Positions 52,501 through 61,176 of a stretch of 64,000 bases of DNA are shown here, piece after piece. The notes under the pieces were generated by a model that saw nothing but the letters and a program-made list of their open reading frames with translations, did not search any database and was not told the DNA's origin. This stretch comes from Sphingomonas chungangi (GTDB lineage Bacteria; Pseudomonadota; Alphaproteobacteria; Sphingomonadales; Sphingomonadaceae): assembly GCF_013778325.1 (NCBI RefSeq), contig NZ_JACEIB010000007.1, positions 124,001 to 188,000 of the forward strand, written 5' to 3'. Positions within the stretch are counted from its first letter, which is position 1. The number at the start of each line of letters is the position of its first letter. The position numbers were made by a program, and so were the translations under genes.

Positions 52501-53950
52501 TCGCGAGATCGGCGGCGGCCGTGTCCGCCGCGATCATGCCGAACACGCCGCACGCGGCGAGGGCGCCGGCATAATGGAGATGGTGGACGCCGCCAGCCGT
52601 CCCGGGCACCGCATATAGGCCTGGGACCGGCGTGCCGGCCGCGTCGAGCGCGCGCGCCGACGTGTCGATTGCTACGCCGCCATAGGTCATGCTGATCCCG
52701 ACCGCGACCTTGATGGCGAGAAAGGGCGGCGATGCGATCGGATGGCGGGCGTCGGCGCGCGGAATCGTCAGCCGATCGGCGGTACCGGACACGATGGCCG
52801 CGTTGTAGTCCGCGACGGTCTCCATCAGTCCGACGGGATCGACGCCATGCCCGGCAAGACCCGCAGCGAGTTGCGGCACCGTCGCGCCGCGTACCACCAG
52901 CGCGCCGGCGCGTTCGGCCTGCCCGATGCTGTCGAGCAGAAGGGCCGGGCCGTGCCCTTTCCATGCGATGCGGGCATGGCGAAGCAGGCGGGCGTAGCGC
53001 AGGCTCGATGGACGCAGCAGCTCGCGCGGCACCTCGTAGCGCGCCGGCCGACGCCGGATCGCGTCGTCCATGACGACCCAGAGGCTGCCGGGCTGGCGGG
53101 CGGCAGCGTTGATCGTGGTGCCGTTCAGCTCGCCCGCGCTTTCGTCGACGAAGCGACGCCCGGTCGCGTTCACGACGATGCCGTGCTGGGCGTAGAAGGC
53201 GCTGAGCGTGATCGGGGCCATCGGATCATGCCAGTCGATCCGGCAGGGCGCTGCCGGCATGAGATGGCCGTAGATGCTGTCCATCGCCGGTGTCGCCGCC
53301 GCGCCCGCCGCCAGTGCCATGCGCAGCCCGTCACCGACGTCGGTCGCCACCGCGCGGCGGACGGTCGCCTCCGGGCCCAGGCCGACATGGCGTTCGACCA
53401 GATCGGGCGCGGCCTGGAAGCCGCCGGCGGCGAGGACGATCGCCCGGCCGCGAAGCGTCAGGGTCTGGTTGTCTCGCTCGACTTCGATGAAGTGGTGCGT
53501 GAGGGAGCGCGCGCGCGTCCGCGTCCAGAGCGTGCCGCCCGCTGCCCGGTAGCGCATGACGAGATGATCGAACCAGCGCCGACGATGATGCGGCGCCATC
53601 GTGCGGCCGAGCTGATATTTGAGCAGCCCGAGACCGCGGATGACGGTGCGTTCGTATGCGCCGGGCGCGCCGGTCGACGTCAGCCAGTCGACATAGGGGC
53701 GAAATCCGTCGAAAAGCGCGCGCGTCAGGCGCTCGTCCGAAAGCGGTGTATGCCGGCGATAATCCTCCCAGGTCTCGGCGCCCCATATGTGCAGGCCGCC
53801 GCCGGAAAAATAGGCGGTACCGCCGACCTCGTTTCCCGCCTCGATCAGGATCGTGCGCAGGCCATGTTGCGCGCCCCGCACGGCGGCGGTCAGTCCACCG
53901 AGACCGGCGCCGACCACGATCAGATCGAACGATTCGGTGATGTCCGTCAT
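52490..53950 (-). CDS. FAD-dependent dehydrogenase (fumarate reductase/3-ketosteroid dehydrogenase type)
   Basis: A 486-residue flavoprotein. FDLIVVGAGLGGLTAAVRGA at the N-terminus binds FAD, GNEVGGTAYFSGGGLHIWGA follows, and MTYGGVAIDTSARALD with TPVPGLYAVPG near the C-terminus close the FAD site. The enzyme would introduce or reduce a C=C bond next to a carbonyl. ATG at 53950 is chosen; a longer frame upstream runs into the divergent promoter. It stands alone, divergent from the exported amidase. Confidence 0.88.
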   Translation of the reverse strand: MTDITESFDLIVVGAGLGGLTAAVRGAQHGLRTILIEAGNEVGGTAYFSGGGLHIWGAETWEDYRRHTPLSDERLTRALFDGFRPYVDWLTSTGAPGAYERTVIRGLGLLKYQLGRTMAPHHRRRWFDHLVMRYRAAGGTLWTRTRARSLTHHFIEVERDNQTLTLRGRAIVLAAGGFQAAPDLVERHVGLGPEATVRRAVATDVGDGLRMALAAGAAATPAMDSIYGHLMPAAPCRIDWHDPMAPITLSAFYAQHGIVVNATGRRFVDESAGELNGTTINAAARQPGSLWVVMDDAIRRRPARYEVPRELLRPSSLRYARLLRHARIAWKGHGPALLLDSIGQAERAGALVVRGATVPQLAAGLAGHGVDPVGLMETVADYNAAIVSGTADRLTIPRADARHPIASPPFLAIKVAVGISMTYGGVAIDTSARALDAAGTPVPGLYAVPGTAGGVHHLHYAGALAACGVFGMIAADTAAADLAISG

Positions 53951-53990
53951 GCTTTCGGACTGCGCCGGCACGGATGTATGCGCGCTCGGC

Positions 53991-54026
53991 AAACCGCGAA
54001 TGCCCGCTATGCGGTGTTCGCGGTTT
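53991..54026. promoter_or_regulatory. 36-bp nested palindrome in the divergent promoter
   Basis: AAACCGCGAA (53991-54000) pairs perfectly with TTCGCGGTTT (54017-54026). Inside, CCGC (54004-54007) pairs with GCGG (54011-54014) around TAT. It sits 41 bp upstream of the flavoprotein start and 69 bp upstream of the amidase start. It could bind a dimeric regulator or fold in RNA. Its core CCCGCTATGCGGTGTT recurs, with two changes, at 55647-55662. Confidence 0.6.
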
Positions 54027-54095
54027 TGCAGGCTCGCGCCGCGCGGCTTGCTTCCCGACCGTGGGCGCGATGTCGATGATGTGGGGGTGTTCAGC

Positions 54096-55610
54096 ATGCA
54101 CGAAGGAATCGAGCGCCGCCGGTTCGGCCAGTGGATGGGCGCCGCGTTCGTCGCCGCTGCCATGCCGAAGATCGCGATCGCGCAGACATCGTCGCCGATG
54201 GATCTCACGATCGCCGACGCGGCGCGACGGATACGCGAGGGCAGCCTGACCGCGAGCGCGCAGGTCGAGGCGTCGCTCGGCCGGATCGCGATCTACGGCA
54301 CAAAGCTCAACGCCTTCATCAGCGTCTTCGCCGACCGCGCCCGCGCCGAGGCGCGGGTGCTGGACGCGGAAATGCGTGCCGGACGGTCGCGCGGGCCGCT
54401 CCATGGCGTCGTGCTGTCGGTCAAGGACAATATCGACACCGCGGGCGAACGCACCACGGGCGGATCGCCGGCCTATCAGATGCGCGTACCCGTGGAGGAC
54501 TCCCCGTCGATCGCGCGGCTGCGCGCGGCAGGCGCCATCATCATCGGCAAGAACAATCTCAACGAACTGGCGATGAGCGATGGCAGCCAGTCTTTCTACG
54601 GCCGCGTCCGTAATCCCTGGTCGCTGGATCGGCAGACCGGCGGCTCGTCGTCGGGCTCCTGCGCGTCGGTCGCCGCGCACCTCGTCACCGCCGCGGTCGG
54701 CACGGACACCGGCGGCTCGATCCGCAACCCGTCCGCATGGTGCGGAACGGTGGGGCTCAAGCCCACCAGCGGCCTCGTCCCCAATCGCGGCGGGCTGCCG
54801 CTGACCCCGTCGCTCGATACGGTCGGGCCGATCACCCGCACCGTCGAGGATGCCGCGCTGATGCTGGGCGTGATGGCCGGGTACGACCGGCTCGACATCA
54901 CGAGCGAACAGCACGAGCCCGAGGACTATGTGGCGCAGATGCGCAAGCCCGTCGCCGGGCTGCGCGTGGCGCGCCTGCTCGGTCATTTCGATCGGCTGGA
55001 GCCCGATGTCGCCGCAGCCGTCGAGGCGGCGATCGGCACGATATCCGGCCTCGTCGGAGGAAGCATCGGCGAGGCGTCGCTTCCGGACGGCGGCCGGGCC
55101 ATGGAGCTGATGCCGTTCGGCGAGACCCGCGCCTGGTACGCCGACGATCTCGCCGCGCACCGCTACCTGTTCAGCGAGCTCGATCGGGCGACCCTCGACG
55201 CCGGCGCCGACGTCAAGGCGGAGGACTATATCCGGGCGCGCTGGGAGATGGATCTACTGCGCCGGACGGTCAACGACAGCTTCGCCTCGATCGACCTGAT
55301 GCTGTTCCCGACGATCCATGTCGTGGCGCCGAAGCTTGTCCAGCCCGGCCCGCCCGATCCCAACGGCGCCCGCGCGCCGGGTGCGCTGTTCGACGCGGGG
55401 CTGATCAACGTGCTCGGCCTGCCCGCCATATCGGTGCCCTGTGGCTTCAGCCGGGAGGGATTGCCAATCGGACTTTGCATCGTCGGCCCGCGCTTCGGCG
55501 AGGGGCGCATCCTGTCGCTGGCTCATGCCTATGAGCAGGCGACGGCCTGGCACCTCCGGCAGCCCGCGTTGAGGCCGTCGACACCCGTGCCGCCGATTCC
55601 GGCAGCCTAG
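54096..55610 (+). CDS. Exported amidase with a twin-arginine signal
   Basis: A 504-residue amidase. RRRFGQWMGAAFVAAAMPKI and AIAQ (about residues 7-30) form a Tat-type signal, so the enzyme is folded before export to the periplasm. The triad is complete: Lys110 (LSVKDNID), GGSSSGS at 182-188 and Ser208 (DTGGSIRNPSAWCG). It hydrolyses an amide outside the cytoplasm, perhaps before uptake by the TonB receptor downstream. ATG at 54096 gives the signal peptide; earlier starts do not. Confidence 0.9.
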   Translation: MHEGIERRRFGQWMGAAFVAAAMPKIAIAQTSSPMDLTIADAARRIREGSLTASAQVEASLGRIAIYGTKLNAFISVFADRARAEARVLDAEMRAGRSRGPLHGVVLSVKDNIDTAGERTTGGSPAYQMRVPVEDSPSIARLRAAGAIIIGKNNLNELAMSDGSQSFYGRVRNPWSLDRQTGGSSSGSCASVAAHLVTAAVGTDTGGSIRNPSAWCGTVGLKPTSGLVPNRGGLPLTPSLDTVGPITRTVEDAALMLGVMAGYDRLDITSEQHEPEDYVAQMRKPVAGLRVARLLGHFDRLEPDVAAAVEAAIGTISGLVGGSIGEASLPDGGRAMELMPFGETRAWYADDLAAHRYLFSELDRATLDAGADVKAEDYIRARWEMDLLRRTVNDSFASIDLMLFPTIHVVAPKLVQPGPPDPNGARAPGALFDAGLINVLGLPAISVPCGFSREGLPIGLCIVGPRFGEGRILSLAHAYEQATAWHLRQPALRPSTPVPPIPAA

Positions 55611-55616
55611 CGAGAC

Positions 55617-55703
55617 ATGGCCCGGGGCCCCGGAAAATCAGGGGTTCCCGCTATTCGGTTTTTCCTCGGGAACCTTAATTGACAGAAAATGGCTCGGGGC
55701 CCC
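55617..55703. promoter_or_regulatory. Repeat-rich leader of the TonB-receptor gene
   Basis: ATGGC(C/T)CGGGGCCCC occurs at 55617-55631 and 55689-55703. Between them GGTTCCCG (55643-55650) and CGGGAACC (55667-55674) form a perfect inverted repeat, and CCCGCTATTCGGTTTT at 55647-55662 repeats the motif of 54003-54018. A TTGACA at 55679-55684 could be a -35 element, but no good -10 is seen. The layout suggests a regulated promoter 75-160 bp upstream of the receptor. Confidence 0.45.
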
Positions 55704-55777
55704 AGCCTCGCCATCAGCCAACGGATCAGAACCCTTTCGGGCGCTGAGCCAAATCAAAAAAAGGGGGCGAAACCATC

Positions 55778-58225
55778 ATGAGTGCCAGCAAGATCGGATT
55801 GTTGACGGCGACGGCTGCGGTGGCGGTTTTGGCCGCCTTCCCCGCCATCGCCCAGTCGGGCTCGGTTGATCCCGCCGCCGCCGCCCAGCCCGCCAACCCC
55901 GAGAATCCGGGTGTCACGGCGCAGAACAGCGGCGACATCGTCGTCACGGCACGCGGCCGCCAGGAAAGCTTGAAGGACGTGCCGGTCTCGGTCTCCGCGG
56001 TGTCGGGCGAAACGCTCCAGAAGCTGAACGTCCAGAGCACCAACCAGCTGACGGCCTACGTGCCCAGCGTTCATTTCAGCGATACCGCGCCCAATTATTT
56101 CGGCGGCCGCCTCCAGAACCGCCCGATCATCATCCGTGGCCTGAACCTCGCCAACAGCTTCGGCGTTTCGGCCGCGGCGCTCGTGTTTCTCGATGGCGCC
56201 CCGGTGCTCGGCTCGGAACTGGCGCCCGGGCTCGACTATGAGCGGATCGAGGTGCTGCGGGGCCCGCAAAGCGTCCAGTTCGGCCGCTCGACGATGGCCG
56301 GCGCCATCAACTACGTGACCAAGGACATCGGCAACAGCTGGCACGGCAATTTCGAGGCCAGCTATGGCTCCTACGATTCCAAGAGCCTGATCGCCAGCGT
56401 CTCCGGCCCGCTGACCGATGCGCTCAAGGTCGGCCTTTCGGGATCAACGATCAGCAACGACGGCTATTACAAGAACGGCATCGCGGGTTCCGAAAGGCTC
56501 GGTGCGCGCAACACGCGCTCGATCGCGGGCCGCATCCAGTGGGAGCCGACGAGCCGCCTGAAGATCAAGGGCTACATCAACTATTTCGAGAATGACGACG
56601 GCCCGCCCGCGACGGCGCAGCTGTCGGCATCGGCGGACAATTGCTCGCTCGGTGGAACGCGACTGTATTATTGCGGCGCGTTTCCGAACTACAAGTCGCT
56701 CGGCCTCTATACCAACACCAATCTGCCGGCTTCGGCGACCGGCTTCATCTTCAACAGCTTCACCAATCCCGGTGGTCGTTTCGACTCGAAGCTCGGTTCG
56801 CAGCGCAAGGCGGCCCTCGGCCACGTCATCGGCACGTGGGACGTGACCGACGGCATCCGCCTGAGCAGTCTCACCGCCTATGAATGGGACGCTTCGCTCT
56901 CCGCCAACAACGGCAAGCTGAAGCCCGATGCACCGACCGACGGCTACAATCACTATTTCTTCTCGGCGAGCTTCCTTTCGAAGAGCTTCAGCCAGGAATT
57001 CCGGCTGAGTTCGATGGGGCAACACCGCTTCCGCTGGACGGCCGGTGCCAGCTACAATTATGGCGAGAGCGACCAGCAGTTCCGTGTGGACTCGCAGCTC
57101 AACCCGACCGCGGCCAATCCGAATCCCGCGGAGGCGCTCTTCGACACCGGCGTGCAGTTCGACAAGTCGAAGGCTTACGGCATCTTCGGCGGCGCCTATT
57201 ATGATCTGTTCGAGCCGCTGACGATCAGCGTCGAGGCCCGCTACCAGTGGGACAAGCGCACCGGCGTTCCCCAGTTCCTGTATCCCTCGGCCGCCTGCGC
57301 CGCCTACAGCTCGCTGAGCGAGTGTCGGGACGCCAACACGCTCACGCATACCTTCGGAAGCTTCAGCCCGCGCGCCGCGATCAACTACAAGATCACGCCG
57401 GAACTGACCGCCTATGTCTCCGCCTCGCGCGGCAACCGGCCGGGCGGCTTCAACCTGCGCCTGCCGGCCTATATCAACAACGCGGCCGTCATCGCCGATC
57501 TCGTCAGGCAGATCGGTCCGGTCAACCTGGCCTACAAGGAAGAACGGCTCACCAACTATGAAATCGGCCTGAAAGGATCGGCGCTCGACCGCCGCCTCAA
57601 TTTCGCGGTGGATTTCTACTATGGCGATCTCACCAATCAGCAGATCCTCAACAATGCCTTCATCGCGGCGATCAACAATTCGCTGCAGGTCACCAGCAAC
57701 GTCGGCAAGACCCAGATCTACGGCGTCGAGGCCGAAGGATCGCTGCGTCTCAACCACATGATCACGCTGACCGGCGATTTCTCGTGGAATCATAACGAGA
57801 TCAAGAAGTATCTCTGCACCGCCTGCGTGATCTATACCGGACAGACCAATTCCTCGATCGGTCGCGCGCTCAGCGGTTCGCCCGAATATTCGGGGTCGAT
57901 CGCCTTGGATGCGACCGACGATCTCGGCCAGACCGGCTGGAAGTGGTTTGGTCACGTCGACTATGCCTATACGGGCAAGATCAGTGCCGATAACCTCGTC
58001 TACATCAGCGACGAGACGCTGAATGCCCGGAACGTCGTCAATCTGCGCGCCGGCGTGAGCAGGGATCACCTGACGCTGGAGGCGTTCGTCACCAATCTGA
58101 CCAACGACCGCGGCTACGAATCCTCGACCACCGGCCAGGATTATGCGGCCAACCGGTTTACGGCGTTCAGCTTCAACCTGCCGCAGCCGCGCATTTTCGG
58201 GGCGAGGGCGCAGTATAAGTTCTGA
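55778..58225 (+). CDS. TonB-dependent outer-membrane receptor
   Basis: An 815-residue receptor. A signal peptide ends near AIAQ (residue 26), followed by GDIVVTARGRQESLKDVPVS (about 51-70) as the plug start, IEVLRGPQSVQFGRSTMAGA, and a barrel ending in IFGARAQYKF with terminal Phe. It resembles receptors for aromatic or terpenoid-like compounds more than siderophore receptors, but specificity is not readable. It follows the exported amidase on the same strand. Confidence 0.93.
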   Translation: MSASKIGLLTATAAVAVLAAFPAIAQSGSVDPAAAAQPANPENPGVTAQNSGDIVVTARGRQESLKDVPVSVSAVSGETLQKLNVQSTNQLTAYVPSVHFSDTAPNYFGGRLQNRPIIIRGLNLANSFGVSAAALVFLDGAPVLGSELAPGLDYERIEVLRGPQSVQFGRSTMAGAINYVTKDIGNSWHGNFEASYGSYDSKSLIASVSGPLTDALKVGLSGSTISNDGYYKNGIAGSERLGARNTRSIAGRIQWEPTSRLKIKGYINYFENDDGPPATAQLSASADNCSLGGTRLYYCGAFPNYKSLGLYTNTNLPASATGFIFNSFTNPGGRFDSKLGSQRKAALGHVIGTWDVTDGIRLSSLTAYEWDASLSANNGKLKPDAPTDGYNHYFFSASFLSKSFSQEFRLSSMGQHRFRWTAGASYNYGESDQQFRVDSQLNPTAANPNPAEALFDTGVQFDKSKAYGIFGGAYYDLFEPLTISVEARYQWDKRTGVPQFLYPSAACAAYSSLSECRDANTLTHTFGSFSPRAAINYKITPELTAYVSASRGNRPGGFNLRLPAYINNAAVIADLVRQIGPVNLAYKEERLTNYEIGLKGSALDRRLNFAVDFYYGDLTNQQILNNAFIAAINNSLQVTSNVGKTQIYGVEAEGSLRLNHMITLTGDFSWNHNEIKKYLCTACVIYTGQTNSSIGRALSGSPEYSGSIALDATDDLGQTGWKWFGHVDYAYTGKISADNLVYISDETLNARNVVNLRAGVSRDHLTLEAFVTNLTNDRGYESSTTGQDYAANRFTAFSFNLPQPRIFGARAQYKF

Positions 58226-58234
58226 TGGCATCAG

Positions 58235-58301
58235 GCACGATTACCCACCCCCCCCTGTCGCGCGTTCGGCCGTTTCGAACGCCGGGGCCGCGTAATCGTG
58301 C
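58235..58301. repeat. Long inverted repeat after the TonB-receptor gene
   Basis: GCACGATTAC (58235-58244) pairs perfectly with GTAATCGTGC (58292-58301). Inside, CGTTCG (58263-58268) pairs with CGAACG (58276-58281). A run of eight C lies at 58248-58255. The structure begins 10 bp after the stop codon and probably acts as a 3' end or terminator, though it has no T-run. The rest of the gap up to 58416 shows nothing else. Confidence 0.5.
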
Positions 58302-58416
58302 TGCACGGCCAGCGAGATCGGATACATGGCGGGACGGCGTCGGCGGAGAAGCTGGCGCCGTTCCCAGCCAGCATGGGGAGCCCGGCAAGCATCACTATAC
58401 CGGGGTGCTCGAAGCC

Positions 58417-59109
58417 TCAGCTATTTGCGTCCGTCCGCCGATATTTCATGTACCAGACCTCATGCCCCTTGGCGCGCGCCTTGGCTTCGTAGCGCGTCTC
58501 AGGCCAGTCGTCGGGGCGGACGAGGAAATCCTTCGGTCCCTCCACCAGCCATTCGAACTGCGGCACGCCCGCCATCACCATCATCGCCCAGCGGACGTAG
58601 ACCGGATGGTCGGTGCCGAAGCGGAACTCGCCGCCCGGCTTCATCTTCCGCGCGAGCAGCCCGATCGGGCCTGGGTTCATGAAGCGGCGCTTGGCGTGGC
58701 GCGCCTTGGGCCAGGGATCGGGGTGGAGCAGCCATGCGCGATCCAGCGTGGCATCGGGCAGGCGCTCCAGCACCTCCAGCGCGTCGCCGAGGTGGAGGCG
58801 GACGTTGGAGAGGTTCCGGTCGCGCACCTGCATCAGCGCGCCGACCATGCCGTCAAGAAACGGCTCGCAGCCGATGAAGCCCATCTCCGGGGCATTGGCG
58901 GCCTGCCAGCCCATATGCTCGCCCTTGCCGAAACCGATCTCGATTGCGAGCGGCATGTCGCGACCGAAGAGCATCTCGGCGTCGAGAGGCCCCTGATCGG
59001 GCACTGAGAGCGCCGGCAAGGTCTCTTCCACCAGTGCCGCCTGCTGGGCGCGCAGCGGATGGCCCTGGCGGCGGCCGTAGAGGCGGCGGATCGTCAGCGG
59101 ATCGTTCAT
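58417..59109 (-). CDS. trmB: tRNA (guanine-N7)-methyltransferase
   Basis: A 230-residue SAM-dependent enzyme that methylates G46 in tRNA variable loops. LAIEIGFGKGEHM is the SAM loop, FIGCEPFLDGMV follows, and LLHPDPWPKARHAKRRFMNP is the TrmB signature. ATG at 59109 gives the normal N-terminus; an upstream extension overlaps the opposite small gene. It marks the beginning of the housekeeping part of the window. Confidence 0.95.
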   Translation of the reverse strand: MNDPLTIRRLYGRRQGHPLRAQQAALVEETLPALSVPDQGPLDAEMLFGRDMPLAIEIGFGKGEHMGWQAANAPEMGFIGCEPFLDGMVGALMQVRDRNLSNVRLHLGDALEVLERLPDATLDRAWLLHPDPWPKARHAKRRFMNPGPIGLLARKMKPGGEFRFGTDHPVYVRWAMMVMAGVPQFEWLVEGPKDFLVRPDDWPETRYEAKARAKGHEVWYMKYRRTDANS

Positions 59110-59199
59110 GCCGCGCGCTCTAGCGGGGGAATGCGAGTCTTGCACCCCTCGGAACGTGGCTTCCCCCAACTCGTTGAATCGCGCTGGAGGAGAGTGACC

Positions 59200-59505
59200 A
59201 TGGACGCCAAGCAGGACCCGCGCCTCGACAAGGCACTCGATCATATGTCGGTTGCCCCGCCCGAACCGGCGGAAGACCACCCGACGACCGAAGTGCGCGA
59301 GGCGCACGATGCCGAGCATCACGAGGAACTGGCGAAGGATCCGAGCCACGAGGAGAGCAAGCTCGACGTCGGCCTCGACGAAAGCTTCCCGACCTCCGAT
59401 CCGGCCTCGTCGACTCAGCCCGGCCATGCCGATCCGGCCCCGTCTTCGGGATATGACGAGGAAGCCGAGAAGGCGCTGGAGCGGGAAAAGGCGGACAGCC
59501 GCTAG
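59200..59505 (+). CDS. Small acidic protein with DESFP-TSDP motif
   Basis: A 101-residue, strongly acidic, probably disordered protein. LDVGLDESFPTSDPASS in the middle is a motif I associate with short sphingomonad proteins of unknown function. There is no signal or membrane segment. GGAGGAGAG lies just before ATG 59200. It diverges from trmB with about 90 bp between. Confidence 0.75.
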   Translation: MDAKQDPRLDKALDHMSVAPPEPAEDHPTTEVREAHDAEHHEELAKDPSHEESKLDVGLDESFPTSDPASSTQPGHADPAPSSGYDEEAEKALEREKADSR

Positions 59506-59634
59506 ACTCTGGTCGTAGTCACCGAAGCGCAACACCCGCGCCACATCGCGTCTTATCAACAGTTTTGCGGTGCGCGGATGTTGCGCCGCACAACATTCCA
59601 TGCTTCGATCCTTCCCGGGACCGTGGTTGGTTAA

Positions 59635-59656
59635 GCCTCGCGTAACCAGACGAGGC
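59635..59656. repeat. Inverted repeat upstream of a hypothetical gene
   Basis: GCCTCG (59635-59640) pairs with CGAGGC (59651-59656). It lies 36-57 bp before the start at 59692, in the expected promoter region. Confidence 0.3.
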
Positions 59657-59691
59657 GTAATCTCCACGGGACAAACGGTGGGGAAAGACGC

Positions 59692-60240
59692 ATGGGTACG
59701 CAGTCACGACCGGCAGATGGCGCGATGACGCTGGCAGAGATGAAGGAGTTCGCCTCCTTCCCCGCCGCGACGCAGCGCTACATCCGACGCTCTCTCGATG
59801 TCGGCCTCGAACGGCAGGACGCGCTCGGCCGCTGGTCACGCGACGTGGTGGAAGCGGCGAGCATCCGCGCCCAGACCCGCATCTACGGCCGGCTCGACGG
59901 CCTGCGCGCGATCGTGCCGGACGACAGTGGCCTCGATGCGATCGAGCCTTTCATGGCGCCGCTGGTGACGATGTCGGCCTTCGATCTCGGCCAGGATCGG
60001 CTCTGCAGTTTTGGCGCCTACCGCTTCCTATACGAGCGGCTGCTGGGCGCGCCGGTGCGGCCTTGGCTGCCGGGCGCCTTCTGCGCGGCCGCAGCCCTGC
60101 CGCACCTTCATCCCGATCGTCGGCGGGCGCTGCTCCAGTCGATCAGCGAGGCGGCGGCGACGGCGGCGGGCTGGTCGGCCCGCGAGCCGAGCTTCTACCC
60201 GGAATGGGTCGAGAAGGTGGACACCCGCCTCGCGAATTGA
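59692..60240 (+). CDS. Conserved-looking hypothetical protein
   Basis: A 182-residue, mostly helical protein. It begins with ALMKEF-like TLAEMKEFASFPAATQRYIR and ends FYPEWVEKVDTRLAN, with no transmembrane segment or known motif. It lies 80 bp before manA and shares its direction, but a hairpin separates the two. I do not recognise the family. Confidence 0.7.
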   Translation: MGTQSRPADGAMTLAEMKEFASFPAATQRYIRRSLDVGLERQDALGRWSRDVVEAASIRAQTRIYGRLDGLRAIVPDDSGLDAIEPFMAPLVTMSAFDLGQDRLCSFGAYRFLYERLLGAPVRPWLPGAFCAAAALPHLHPDRRRALLQSISEAAATAAGWSAREPSFYPEWVEKVDTRLAN

Positions 60241-60269
60241 AGCCTGTTGAGCAGGCGTGGGAAACAGGG

Positions 60270-60301
60270 CAGGGGCTGGGGCGTTCCGTCGCCAGCCCCT
60301 G
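60270..60301 (+). terminator. Hairpin between the hypothetical gene and the phosphomannose isomerase gene
   Basis: CAGGGGCTGG (60270-60279) and CCAGCCCCTG (60292-60301) are perfect 10-bp arms with a 12-nt loop. No T-run follows. It ends 19 bp before ATG 60321, so it could also influence translation of that gene. Confidence 0.5.
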
Positions 60302-60320
60302 ATCCCCACGGAGACCACCG

Positions 60321-61172
60321 ATGCCCGCCATTCGCCTGGAGACCAAGCGCGTCGAGAAGCCTTGGGGACGGCACGATCTCTGGCCCGGCTTCGAGGATGT
60401 GCCGGAAGGCGGTAAGCCGGTCGGCGAGGTGTGGTTCCAGGCGCCCAAGGGCGTCGGCGAGGACGATCCCGCGCTGCTGATCAAATATCTGTTCACCGCT
60501 GACAAGCTTTCGGTGCAGGTCCACCCCACCGATGCCTATGCGCGCGCCCACGGCCACGAGCGCGGCAAGAGCGAGGCGTGGCAGATCCTCTCCGCCGATC
60601 CGCACGCCACCATCGCCATCGGCACGCTCAAGCCGATGACCAAGGAAGAGCTGCGCGAGGATGCCGAGAGCGGCAAGATCGAGGACGAGCTCGACTGGAA
60701 GGCGGTGAAAGCGGATCAGTTCTGGTATTCGCCTGCCGGCACCATCCACGCGATCGGGCCGGGGCTGGTGCTGATCGAGGTCCAGCAGAATGTCGATCTG
60801 ACCTACCGCCTCTACGATTATGGCAGTGACCGCGAGCTGCATCTCGACGACGGCGTCGCCGTGGCGGACCCGGTGCCCTATGTGGCGCCGTTCAAGCCCT
60901 ACGATCTGGGCGAGGGGCGGCGCATCCTCTCGGGCGACGGCGCCTTCGTGACCGAGCGCTGGACCACGCCGCGCGCCGGCACGCTCAAGGCGACGCACGA
61001 CCGGCCGGTGTGGCTGGTGCCGCTCCGGGGCGACGGCAGCGTGGACGGCGATGTGATCGGACCGGGCGGCGTGTGGCTGGCGGACAGCGACGTGTCGCTG
61101 GAGGTGAAGGACGGCGCGGACCTGCTGCTCGCCTATCCGGGCGGCGCCGTGAACGAGGGGCTGCTGGCCTAG
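60321..61172 (+). CDS. manA: Type I mannose-6-phosphate isomerase
   Basis: A 283-residue cupin-fold metalloenzyme that interconverts fructose 6-phosphate and mannose 6-phosphate for GDP-sugar synthesis. LSVQVHPTDAYAR (zinc His), GKSEAWQIL (Glu) and YSPAGTIHAIGPGLVLIEVQ (His) are the metal-site motifs. It is the short bacterial form, lacking the long C-terminal barrel. It converges with the Crp gene, 4 bp between stops. Confidence 0.92.
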   Translation: MPAIRLETKRVEKPWGRHDLWPGFEDVPEGGKPVGEVWFQAPKGVGEDDPALLIKYLFTADKLSVQVHPTDAYARAHGHERGKSEAWQILSADPHATIAIGTLKPMTKEELREDAESGKIEDELDWKAVKADQFWYSPAGTIHAIGPGLVLIEVQQNVDLTYRLYDYGSDRELHLDDGVAVADPVPYVAPFKPYDLGEGRRILSGDGAFVTERWTTPRAGTLKATHDRPVWLVPLRGDGSVDGDVIGPGGVWLADSDVSLEVKDGADLLLAYPGGAVNEGLLA

Positions 61173-61176
61173 AGCG

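Noticed and set aside
58225-59007. 260-codon open frame opposite trmB
   Set aside because: Antisense to a clear trmB gene, with no motif of its own.
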